In this document: in pieces, positions 1 to 7,253 of the stretch
Position numbering within the stretch: position 1 is the stretch's first letter
How the letters are laid out: every line of letters begins with the position of its first letter
The notes under the pieces: model-generated
Database searches by the model: none
What the model was told of the DNA's origin: nothing
What the model saw: only the letters and a program-made list of their open reading frames with translations
Made by a program: the position numbers and the translations under genes
NCBI RefSeq assembly: GCF_002310495.1
Contig: NZ_CP023344.1
Span: 124,001-188,000 of the forward strand
Origin: Nibricoccus aquaticus
Lineage (GTDB): Bacteria; Verrucomicrobiota; Verrucomicrobiia; Opitutales; Opitutaceae
Reading direction: 5' to 3'
DNA: 64,000 nt

Positions 1-990
1 GAGGATTTCTTTTCGATCGATCCCAACACACCCGAAGGCGGCGAACGTCTCAAAAAGTTGGGAGGCCGTGGCGTCTATCAGGCCCAGGCCGCCGCCTTCA
101 CCCACATGTGTCTTTATAGCTGGAACGCGAAAAAGCAGCTCACCCCCGCCTACTACAAACTCGCCGAACTCGCGTCGAAAGGTCCCATCACCGAGGAAGT
201 CTTCAAAACTCACTTCAAAAGAACCTACAAACAAGCCGCCCTGCGCCTGCGCAGTCACATCCTGCACACCGATCAACAGCACATCCGCCTGACAGCCCCG
301 AAAGGCAAAGGATTCGAAAATCCACCTCGCTTTGAAGTCATCACCGCGAGCGACTCAGATTCCAGCCGCATCGCCGGCGAAACCCTCCGCCTCTCCGGTC
401 AGACTAGCGCCTCCCTCACCAGGCTCATCGCCCCCTACGTCCGTGGCGAACGCGATCCCGAACTCCTCGCCGCACTCGGCCTCGCCGAACTCAGTTCCGG
501 CAACGAAGAGCGTGCTCGGAAATTCCTAGAGGCTGCTGCCACCGGTAAAACCAAACGCCCCCGCGCCTGGCTCGCCCTCGGCAAATTGCGCATGGCCGAA
601 GCCCGCGCCAAAGCACGCGCCGATGGCCGCCCGCTCTCACAGCCCGAGTTTTCCCAAGCATCCCAGCCTCTCTTCGAAACCTTGAAATTAGCCCCGCCCA
701 TGTCCGCAGCCTACGAAGAACTCGCGCTCGCCTGGAAGGAAAGCCCAGCTCCGCCCAGCCAGCAGCAACTCACCGAGCTCGCCCGCGGCGCGATGATTTT
801 CCCTAAGAAACTCGGCCTCATCTATCGCGTGGCCGAAGTCGCCCTGATGTATGGTTTCACCAAAGAAGGCCGTATCCTCATCGAGTACGGCCTCGCCAAC
901 TCACCCGACGACACCACGCGCAGTCACTTTTCCCGACTCGCCGAAAAACTCGCCGGACTTCAGCCATCGACTCCTTCACTCAAGGGCTGA
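1..990 (+). CDS. TPR-like hypothetical protein, 5' end outside window
   Basis: The reading frame is open from the first base, so the true start lies upstream; 329 residues are visible. The C-terminal half is rich in alanine, leucine and arginine helices with TPR-like phrases (LLAALGLAELSSGNEERARKF, then AWLALGKLRMAEA, later IYRVAEVALMYGFTKEGRIL), suggesting helical repeats that scaffold protein interactions. No catalytic motif or membrane segment is visible in this part. It converges on cobA-hemD, whose stop codon lies 22 bp downstream. The missing N-terminus may carry the defining domain (for example a peptidase or a signal peptide), so no function is assigned. Confidence 0.75.
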   Translation, partial: EDFFSIDPNTPEGGERLKKLGGRGVYQAQAAAFTHMCLYSWNAKKQLTPAYYKLAELASKGPITEEVFKTHFKRTYKQAALRLRSHILHTDQQHIRLTAPKGKGFENPPRFEVITASDSDSSRIAGETLRLSGQTSASLTRLIAPYVRGERDPELLAALGLAELSSGNEERARKFLEAAATGKTKRPRAWLALGKLRMAEARAKARADGRPLSQPEFSQASQPLFETLKLAPPMSAAYEELALAWKESPAPPSQQQLTELARGAMIFPKKLGLIYRVAEVALMYGFTKEGRILIEYGLANSPDDTTRSHFSRLAEKLAGLQPSTPSLKG

Positions 991-1011
991 GCAACCCGGC
1001 GCAGTCAGTGA

Positions 1012-2541
1012 TCACCGCGTCAACCGTTCCACCATCGCCTCGATCAGCGCATCCAGGCTCGGTTTCTTCGCTTCGAAATCCACCGGCATGTCGTGCTCGT
1101 CCATCGTCGCCGTCGTCTGCGGCCCGATGCTTCCGCCGAGCGGCTTCTTCGCTCCGCGCTCCAGCTGAAGCGCCGGCGACTGCTCGTAGAACGACTGCGC
1201 CGCCGAGCTGCTTGCGAAGAGAATCGCATCCGCGCCCTTCTGCCTGAAATCGTCAGCCACCGGATTGTTCGTGAGATCGACCTTCGACGTCGTGTAGAGC
1301 GGCAGCTTGTCCACGATCGCACTCGCCGCTTCCAGCTTCTTCACCATCGAGTCGCGGTTCAGATTCCCCGTGACGACGATCACCTTCGCGCTGTCCATGC
1401 TGCCTGTCGCGATGAGCGCATCGGCCAGCGATTCGCCCGTCGCTGTATCGGGCATGCACTCAACGCGGATATTGTGCCGCTGAATCTCCCGCGCCGTTGC
1501 TGACCCCACACACGCAAACCGCAACATCCCGAGCGCGCGAATATCGGGAAATCCTTTGAGAAAATCCTCGAAGAAAAACCGCACACCATTAGCCGACGTG
1601 AACACGATCCAGTCGTAATTCCCCAGCTCCGCCAGAATTTCCACCAACGATTCGCGCGCCACATCCTTCGTGATCGAGATGAGCGGCAGCTCCAGCACCT
1701 CGGCACCGAGCGTTTCGAGTTTCTCGCGCAGTTCGCTGTTCTGATCACGCGTGCGCGTGATCACCACGCGGCGTCCGAACAACGGCAGATGCTCAAACCA
1801 GTCGATCTGCTCATGCCCGCGCACGACTTCGCCGACAAATATGATCGCTGGTGCCGCCAGCGCCGCCGTCTCCACCCGCTCGGCAAGATCGGAAACCGTT
1901 CCCGCCACACTGCGCTGCCGCCCGAGTGAAGCCCACTGCACCACCGCCGCCGGTGTCTCCGGCGAGAGCCCGCCCGCGACGAGTTCACCCATGATAAATT
2001 TCAGGTGCCCCATGCCCATGTAGATCGCGAGCGTCGTGTTCTTCAGGGCGCCGTACGCGCGCCAATCCACCTGCAACTCATGCTTCGTCGGATCTTCATG
2101 CCCCGTGAGAAACACCAGCGACGAACTCGTGTTGCGCTGCGTGAGCGGGATTCCTGAGTAAGCACCCGCCGCCAGCGCCGCCGTGACGCCCGGGACAACT
2201 TCGAACGCGATGCCATCCTTCGCCAGCGTCCGCGCCTCTTCGCCTCCGCGCCCAAACACAAACGGATCGCCGCCCTTGAGCCGTACCACGCGTTTGCCGT
2301 CCTTCGCGTGTTTCACGAGCAACGCCTCGATCTCTTCCTGCGGCACGGAGTGAAAGCCTGCCTTCTTACCCACGTACACGACTTCGCAGTCAACGCGCGT
2401 CCACTTCACGAGTTCTGGATGAACGAGGTAATCGTACACCAGCACATCGGCCTGTGAGATAAGTTCCTTCGCGCGGAACGTGACGAGACCGAGATCGCCG
2501 GGACCGGCGCCTACGAGATAAACGATACCTTTGTCAGACAT
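1012..2541 (-). CDS. cobA-hemD: Fused uroporphyrinogen-III C-methyltransferase / uroporphyrinogen-III synthase
   Basis: Bifunctional tetrapyrrole enzyme of 509 aa. Residues ~1-255 form the SUMT domain: VYLVGAGPGDLGL at the N-terminus (SAM-binding signature), LKGGDPFVFGRGGEE, VVPGVTAALAAGAYSGIPLT and the IYMGMG loop. From ~260 (RRVVITRTRDQNSEL) it is HemD, which closes hydroxymethylbilane to uroporphyrinogen III; the SUMT half methylates that product to precorrin-2 for sirohaem or B12. The start at MSDKG is preferred because the reading frame upstream of it runs into the palindromic repeat. hemC lies directly upstream on the same strand, with a large palindrome between them. The two domains catalyse consecutive steps after HemC. 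Confidence 0.93.
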   Translation of the reverse strand: MSDKGIVYLVGAGPGDLGLVTFRAKELISQADVLVYDYLVHPELVKWTRVDCEVVYVGKKAGFHSVPQEEIEALLVKHAKDGKRVVRLKGGDPFVFGRGGEEARTLAKDGIAFEVVPGVTAALAAGAYSGIPLTQRNTSSSLVFLTGHEDPTKHELQVDWRAYGALKNTTLAIYMGMGHLKFIMGELVAGGLSPETPAAVVQWASLGRQRSVAGTVSDLAERVETAALAAPAIIFVGEVVRGHEQIDWFEHLPLFGRRVVITRTRDQNSELREKLETLGAEVLELPLISITKDVARESLVEILAELGNYDWIVFTSANGVRFFFEDFLKGFPDIRALGMLRFACVGSATAREIQRHNIRVECMPDTATGESLADALIATGSMDSAKVIVVTGNLNRDSMVKKLEAASAIVDKLPLYTTSKVDLTNNPVADDFRQKGADAILFASSSAAQSFYEQSPALQLERGAKKPLGGSIGPQTTATMDEHDMPVDFEAKKPSLDALIEAMVERLTR

Positions 2542-2553
2542 GGATGAGGAATG

Positions 2554-2629
2554 AACCACAGAGACACAGAGGTCACAGAGCAATCAATCGGCTGGCTCCG
2601 TTCTCTGTGCGCTCTGTGTCTCTGTGGTT
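2554..2629. repeat. Large intergenic dyad, CACAGAGACACAGAG family, copy 1
   Basis: Left arm 2554-2580 and right arm 2603-2629 are inverted copies of each other, 25 of 27 positions complementary, with a 22-bp loop. The core is ACCACAGAGACACAGAG. The right arm overlaps the hemC stop codon (the TAA occupies 2630-2628 on the minus strand), so the dyad fills almost the whole hemC/cobA-hemD gap. A second copy is at 32706-32789. Confidence 0.9.
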
Positions 2630-3494
2630 AAATTTGAAACCCGAAATACTTCAGCGTGCTGCGCGCGAACTCGACCGGCTTCGCGAAATCCTCGGGCCCC
2701 AGTGGCAGCGAGCGCAGGCCGATTTCGTGGTGGAAAAAATAAAGCGTGTCCGCCGTCGCATGCGCGGCAAACGCCGTGTGACACCCGCCACCCAGCGCCG
2801 ATTGAAACGCACGCTCCAACGTCACAGTCGTCGCTGTCGCCGCATCAAACACGTTCGCAAACTTCGCGACATCCCCCGCCCGGCACTGCACCGCAATCGC
2901 GGCCTGCCCGACCGCCGGGACCATGTTCTCAAAACCGAGCGAGTGAAACTCCACGCCCGGCCAGTTGCCAATCTGGAGACGATTCAGTCCCGCCGCCGCC
3001 AGCAACGTCGCATCCGCCACGCCGCCTTCGGCGATCTTGCGCAAGCGCGTATCCACATTTCCACGGATCTCCGTGAACTGCGCATTGGGGAAAATCATCC
3101 CGATCTGCAAACGCCGCCGCGGGCTTCCCGTCGCGATCGTCTTCGGTTCCGCGACGCCCGCTCGCAGCACGAGAATATCCCGCGGATCTTCACGCGGCAT
3201 GTAACCGCCGATTCCGAGTCCTTCCGGCATGTCGCCGGGCAAATCCTTCGTGCTATGCACCGCGACATCCGCTTCGCCGCGCAGCAACGCCTGCTCCAGC
3301 TCACTTGTGAAAAGTCCCTTGCCACCCTTCTTCTCCAGCGACCAATCCGTCTGCTTGTCGCCGGTCGTTACGAGCTTCAGCAGCTCCGTTTCCACACCGA
3401 GTTTTGCGCGCAGATGCGCGGCAACCAGCTCCGTCTGCGCAAGCGCGAGCGGACTTTTCCGAGTGGCGAGGATGAGTTTCTTGGTGGCGGACAC
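2628..3494 (-). CDS. hemC: Hydroxymethylbilane synthase (porphobilinogen deaminase)
   Basis: Cytoplasmic enzyme of 288 aa that polymerises four porphobilinogens into hydroxymethylbilane. Visible family features are the N-terminal LILATRKSPLALAQTELV, the substrate-binding HSTKDLPGDMP with the catalytic Asp, the TGSPRRRLQ and EIRGNVDTRLRK arginines, and ALGGGCHTAFAAHA, whose Cys carries the dipyrromethane cofactor. It lies upstream of cobA-hemD on the same strand, giving the order HemC then HemD of the pathway. The stop codon is embedded in the large dyad repeat at 2554-2629. Length is slightly short but within the family range. Confidence 0.95.
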   Translation of the reverse strand: MSATKKLILATRKSPLALAQTELVAAHLRAKLGVETELLKLVTTGDKQTDWSLEKKGGKGLFTSELEQALLRGEADVAVHSTKDLPGDMPEGLGIGGYMPREDPRDILVLRAGVAEPKTIATGSPRRRLQIGMIFPNAQFTEIRGNVDTRLRKIAEGGVADATLLAAAGLNRLQIGNWPGVEFHSLGFENMVPAVGQAAIAVQCRAGDVAKFANVFDAATATTVTLERAFQSALGGGCHTAFAAHATADTLYFFHHEIGLRSLPLGPEDFAKPVEFARSTLKYFGFQI

Positions 3495-3686
3495 AGGTCA
3501 GAAAAAAGTGCGGTGGTTAGGTGAAGAGCAAAGACGCTAAGACGCAAAGTTCGAACGCGAAGCTCAGATTTTTATTTCTCACAATACTCAAAGGTCGGAC
3601 CAATCCACCGCCTCGATCTCTCACCGACTCTTTGCGTCGCCCCTTACCAGATTTGCGTCTTCGCGATTCAACTCATTCCAACGTCG
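3495..3686. repeat. Repeat-bearing gap between ilvC and hemC (GCGTCTTCGCG family)
   Basis: Position 3528-3549 holds a CAAAGACGC/AAGACGCAAAG unit in one orientation; 3630-3637 and 3652-3674 hold TTTGCGTC units in the other. The 23 bases at 3652-3674 recur exactly at 22279-22301, downstream of hemB. No gene is apparent. A promoter for hemC must lie here but no clear boxes were identified. Confidence 0.7.
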
Positions 3687-3730
3687 AAAAATAAAACAGG
3701 CCATCCCGCCGAAGCAGGATGGCCCGTTTG
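3687..3730 (-). terminator. Rho-independent terminator of ilvC
   Basis: GGCCATCC (3699-3706) pairs with GGATGGCC (3717-3724). Reading along the minus strand the hairpin is followed by TGTTTTATTTTT, a T-rich tract. It sits 35 bp after the ilvC stop codon. Confidence 0.85.
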
Positions 3731-3758
3731 AAATCAAATCAACTGAGCGAGTCGCAGT

Positions 3759-4784
3759 TTAGTAAGAAGCCTGCACGCCCTTGATGTTCTTCTTGGCCAT
3801 CCAAGGCATCATGCCGCGGAGATAAGCACCGGTCTTTTCGATCTGATGCTTTTCGCCGTCTTTGAGGAGCTTGTTGTAGTTCTTGAGGCCACCCTTGTGC
3901 TCCTTGACCCATTCCTTGGTGAACTTGCCGGTCTGGATTTCGGTCAGGATCTTCTTCATCTCTGACTTCACCTTCTTATTCACGACGCGAGGACCGCGGG
4001 TGATGTCACCGTATTTGGCGGTCTCGGAGATCGAGAAGCGCATGCCGGCGATGCCAGACTCGTACATGAGGTCACAGATGAGCTTCAGCTCGTGAAGACA
4101 CTCGAAGTAAGCCATCTCGGGCTGGTAACCAGCTTCGACGAGCGTTTCGAAACCGGCCTGAACGAGGGCGGAAGCGCCACCGCAAAGAACGGCCTGTTCG
4201 CCGAAGAGATCGGTCTCGGTCTCTTCCTTGAAGGAGGTCTGGAGAACGCCAGCGCGGGTCGAGCCGATGCCCTTCGCCCACGCGAGTGCGGTCTTCTTGG
4301 CCTTCTTGGATTTGTCCTGAGCGACCGCAATGAGTGCGGGCATACCTTTGCCTTCAGCGTAGAGGCGGCGGACCATGTGGCCGGGACCCTTTGGAGCGAC
4401 CATGATGCAATCGACGTCCTTCGGGAGCTTGATCAGGCCGAAGTGGATCGCGAGGCCGTGCGAGAAGAGGAGGGTTTTGCCCTTGGTGAGATTAGGCTCG
4501 ATGGACGACTCGTAAACGTCGGCCTGCTTCATGTCGGGTAGACCGACCATGATCACGTCAGCGCGGCGGACAGCCTCGCCCGTCTCGACGACTTCGAAGC
4601 CGTGCTTCACGGCGACGTCTTTGGATTTGGAACCTTCGTAGAGGCCGATGATGACCTTGACGCCGGAGTCCTTCAGATTGAGGGCGTGCGCGTGGCCTTG
4701 AGAACCGTAGCCGAGAACAGCAACGGTCTTGTTTTTGAACACGCCGAGATCGGCGTCTTTGTCGGTGTATACTTTGGCGGGCAT
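3759..4784 (-). CDS. ilvC: Ketol-acid reductoisomerase, class I
   Basis: Second enzyme of valine/isoleucine synthesis: isomerises and reduces acetolactate or acetohydroxybutyrate with NAD(P)H and Mg2+. The 341 aa length is that of the short class I form. The Rossmann motif [17 protein letters not shown] is followed by the KARI domain with [12 protein letters not shown] (Mg-binding Asp and Glu) and [14 protein letters not shown]. The loop LYEGSKSK after the Rossmann motif carries Ser residues of the type associated with NADPH preference. It is 58 bp downstream of ilvN on the same strand and ends in a strong terminator, so ilvN-ilvC looks like a two-gene unit. Confidence 0.96.
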   Translation of the reverse strand: MPAKVYTDKDADLGVFKNKTVAVLGYGSQGHAHALNLKDSGVKVIIGLYEGSKSKDVAVKHGFEVVETGEAVRRADVIMVGLPDMKQADVYESSIEPNLTKGKTLLFSHGLAIHFGLIKLPKDVDCIMVAPKGPGHMVRRLYAEGKGMPALIAVAQDKSKKAKKTALAWAKGIGSTRAGVLQTSFKEETETDLFGEQAVLCGGASALVQAGFETLVEAGYQPEMAYFECLHELKLICDLMYESGIAGMRFSISETAKYGDITRGPRVVNKKVKSEMKKILTEIQTGKFTKEWVKEHKGGLKNYNKLLKDGEKHQIEKTGAYLRGMMPWMAKKNIKGVQASY

Positions 4785-4842
4785 GGTGAAATGAATGCGG
4801 GGTTACTGTTCGGGTTTGAAAAAATACGGAGTGCCTGGCGGC

Positions 4843-5313
4843 TCAACGGATCAGCGCAAGCGCGCCGGTGCGGGCAAGTTCGATGACGCCGAAGCCCTCG
4901 ATGAGCTTGAGGAACGCCGAGGTCTTACCCTCGTCGCCCGTGAGTTCGACGATCACGGAATCGTGCGCGACGTTGACGATCTTCGCGCGGAAAATGTCGC
5001 AGATCTGCATGATCTCGGAGCGGCTCTTGCCGTCGGCCTTCACCTTGGCGAGGAGCAGCTCACGCTGCACGGCCTGGCCTTCTTTGAAGTCAACGACCTC
5101 AACCACGTTGACCAGTTTCCGCAGCTGCTTGGTGACTTGATCGAGCGCGGAGTCGTCGCCTTTGAGAACTGCCGTGATGCGGGAGAGCGTGGCATCATGC
5201 GTCGGCGCTACATTGAGCGAGTCGATGTTGAAGCCGCGTCCGGAAAACAAACCGGAGACGCGCGCCAAAACGCCAAACTTGTTCTCAACGAGAATGGAGA
5301 TCGTGTGTCGCAT
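4843..5313 (-). CDS. ilvN: Acetolactate synthase regulatory (small) subunit
   Basis: Regulatory subunit (156 aa) that activates acetohydroxyacid synthase and confers valine feedback. The N-terminal ACT domain is clear: RHTISILVENKFGVLARVSGLFSGRGFNIDSL, with the effector-binding GVLARVSGLF segment. A second ACT-like half follows from about residue 80 (RELLLAKVKADGKSRSEIMQ). The catalytic subunit ilvB is not adjacent; the position upstream is occupied by a tRNA-Val gene only 26 bp away on the same strand. ilvC follows 58 bp downstream. Confidence 0.94.
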   Translation of the reverse strand: MRHTISILVENKFGVLARVSGLFSGRGFNIDSLNVAPTHDATLSRITAVLKGDDSALDQVTKQLRKLVNVVEVVDFKEGQAVQRELLLAKVKADGKSRSEIMQICDIFRAKIVNVAHDSVIVELTGDEGKTSAFLKLIEGFGVIELARTGALALIR

Positions 5314-5339
5314 GAAGGAGTTAAACAGTGGAAGGAAAA

Positions 5340-5416
5340 TGGTGGACGCTGAGGGACTCGAACCCCCGACCTACTCGGTGTAAACGAGCCGCTCTAACCA
5401 ACTGAGCTAAGCGTCC
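5340..5416 (-). tRNA. tRNA-Val (anticodon UAC), CCA encoded
   Basis: A full cloverleaf folds on the minus strand. The acceptor stem GGACGCT/AGCGTCC is followed by discriminator A and an encoded CCA (5342-5340). The D arm is GCTC-AGTTGGTTAGA-GC. The anticodon stem GCTCG/CGAGT encloses the loop TTTACAC, so the anticodon is TAC (UAC, valine). The T arm is GGGGG-TTCGAGT-CCCTC. It lies 26 bp upstream of ilvN and downstream of asd, all on the minus strand. Confidence 0.97.
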
Positions 5417-5482
5417 GGGCGGAAAGGATGAGCAAAAAGCGCGGGTGCGCGGGCTGACAAGGTTTTATTCAGGCAAATCCGA

Positions 5483-5514
5483 GTTGTGGCGTGTTATCGC
5501 TAACGCGCCACAAC
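5483..5514 (-). terminator. 14-bp hairpin between asd and tRNA-Val
   Basis: GTTGTGGCGTGTTA (5483-5496) pairs with TAACGCGCCACAAC (5501-5514), with one G-T pair and a 4-base loop. It follows the asd stop codon by about 20 bp on the minus strand. No clean T-run follows, so it could be a weak terminator, a 3'-end stabiliser or a processing site ahead of the tRNA. Confidence 0.5.
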
Positions 5515-5533
5515 CGGCGAAAAGGCATTCGCG

Positions 5534-6577
5534 TCAGACTGACGCGAGTGCGCGCTTCGGCTTCAGCAAGCCTTCGCGAGCCATGAATTCTGCGTTCTGG
5601 ACAGCGTTGAGCGCGGCACCCTTCCAAAGGTTGTCGCCGGAAACCCAGAACGACAGCCCGTTATCGAGCGCGGTATCCACGCGCAGACGGCCCACGCCGC
5701 ATTTCACCTTCTCGGCGAAATCGAGCGGCGTCGGGTATTTGCGGTTCGCCGTGTCATCGACCAACACCGCGCCTTCGAACGCCGCGATAGCCTTGCGGGC
5801 TTCTTCGACACTCACCGGCTTCTCGAACTCAGCATTCACCGCAATCGAGTGCGCCCGCACGACGGGCACGCGCACGCAGGTCGTCGAAACCTTCAGGTTC
5901 GGCAGCCCCATGATCTTGCGGCTCTCGAGCATCATCTTGTGCTCTTCGCCCGTGTAGCCGTTTTCGCCAAACGAATCCACCTGCGGGATGCAGTTCTGCG
6001 CGATCTGGTACGGATAAACTTTGTGCGTGATCGGCTGGCCCTTCACATAAGCCTGCGTCTGATTTTCCAACTCCTGCACGGCTTCCGCGCCCGTGCCGGA
6101 AACCGACTGATACGTCGCCGCAAAATAGCGCTTCAGCCCGAAACGCTGATGCAACGGCCAGAGGCCCATGAGCGTCACCGCCGTCGAGCAATTCGGATTC
6201 GCGATGATACCGCGATGATTGCGCAGTCCTTGCGGATTGATCTCGGGAATGACCAATGGGACGTCCGCGTCCATGCGATGCACAGAGCTCTTATCTATCA
6301 CAAGACAGCCTGCTTTGATCGCATCGCCTGCCAGTGCCTTGGTGACGGAGCCGCCAGCTGCGAAAAACGCCACATCGACATCCGCGAACACGCCGGGCTT
6401 CGCCTCTTCAATCACGTATTTCTTGCCGAAGCGCTCCACGGTCTTGCCCGCCGACCGCGCCGAGGCGAAAAGCCGCAGCGAGGCCATCGGGAAATTGCGC
6501 TCGTGCAAGAGCCTGACCAGCTCTTGACCGACTGCGCCGGTCGCGCCGACGATGCCAACTGTGAGTGAAGTATTCAC
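5534..6577 (-). CDS. asd: Aspartate-semialdehyde dehydrogenase
   Basis: Reduces aspartyl phosphate to aspartate semialdehyde for Lys/Thr/Met synthesis and meso-diaminopimelate. The GTG start at 6577 is chosen because AAGGAGA lies just upstream and the protein then begins NTSLTVGIVGATGAVGQELV, the family NADP-binding start. Other landmarks are IIANPNCSTAVTLMGLWPLH with the catalytic Cys, SVSGTGAEAV, and CVRVPVVRAHSIAVN with the active-site His. Length 347 aa matches the family. The frame stays open further upstream but that part has no family character and overlaps the divergent L,D-transpeptidase gene. Confidence 0.95.
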   Translation of the reverse strand: MNTSLTVGIVGATGAVGQELVRLLHERNFPMASLRLFASARSAGKTVERFGKKYVIEEAKPGVFADVDVAFFAAGGSVTKALAGDAIKAGCLVIDKSSVHRMDADVPLVIPEINPQGLRNHRGIIANPNCSTAVTLMGLWPLHQRFGLKRYFAATYQSVSGTGAEAVQELENQTQAYVKGQPITHKVYPYQIAQNCIPQVDSFGENGYTGEEHKMMLESRKIMGLPNLKVSTTCVRVPVVRAHSIAVNAEFEKPVSVEEARKAIAAFEGAVLVDDTANRKYPTPLDFAEKVKCGVGRLRVDTALDNGLSFWVSGDNLWKGAALNAVQNAEFMAREGLLKPKRALASV

Positions 6578-7115
6578 GATAGATTCTCCTTGGGAGTCGG
6601 CCAATAAAGCCCGCGCCTCGCTCGGCATCAAGCCCGCAGAGCGCCTGCTTTTCGTCAGCATCGCGAAGCAAACCATGCAGTTTTTCCGCGCAGGTAAACT
6701 CATCCGCAGCTTCGTCATCTCCACTTCTAAGAAGCCGCCCTCCAACGTGAAAAACTCCCTCGGCACCCCGCGTGGCCACCACGAAATCGTCGAGCGCATC
6801 GGCGCCGGCCAGCCCCCTGGCATGGTCTTCAAAGCCCGCGTCTGTACCGGTCACCATTTCAGCGAACTCTCAGCCGAAGCCGATACCGGCAACCTCATCA
6901 CCAGCCGCATCCTCTGGCTCCGCGGCCTCGAAACCGGCGTCAATCGCGGCGGCGAAGTCGATACTCACGACCGCTACATCTATATACACGGCACCAACCG
7001 CGAATCGACGCTCGGCCATCCGCAAAGCGCGGGCTGCGTCCTCATGCGCAATCTGGAAATCGTCGAACTCTACGATGACGTCCGCACCGGCGACCACGTC
7101 CTGATCGTGGACTAA
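6552..7115 (+). CDS. L,D-transpeptidase (YkuD domain) protein
   Basis: YkuD-fold protein of 187 aa. The catalytic signature IYIHGTNRESTLGHPQSAGC carries His, the Ser-rich loop and the nucleophilic Cys, followed by VLMRN. Family members form 3-3 peptidoglycan cross-links or attach proteins to peptidoglycan. The N-terminal fold is typical (LLFVSIAKQTMQFFRAGKLI). No signal peptide or membrane segment is visible, which is odd for a periplasmic enzyme. The start is uncertain: ATG 6552 overlaps the first codons of the divergent asd by 26 bp, with GTG 6561 as an alternative, so the two genes must share an extremely compact regulatory region. Confidence 0.85.
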   Translation: MPTVSEVFTIDSPWESANKARASLGIKPAERLLFVSIAKQTMQFFRAGKLIRSFVISTSKKPPSNVKNSLGTPRGHHEIVERIGAGQPPGMVFKARVCTGHHFSELSAEADTGNLITSRILWLRGLETGVNRGGEVDTHDRYIYIHGTNRESTLGHPQSAGCVLMRNLEIVELYDDVRTGDHVLIVD

Positions 7116-7253
7116 CCCGCCTGCTCCGAACTCCGATGGAGGGTCCACCTTCGTATGGACCGGATCTGGATGAATCGCCGACATGCGCACTGCGTTTCCC
7201 TCTCTCCGTTTCCAGCCTTCCTGAGTTCCAGATTAACTCCGTTCCATAATTCC

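Noticed and set aside
5455-5460. TTGTCA as -35 box of tRNA-Val
   Set aside because: No acceptable -10 hexamer at 16-18 bp spacing.
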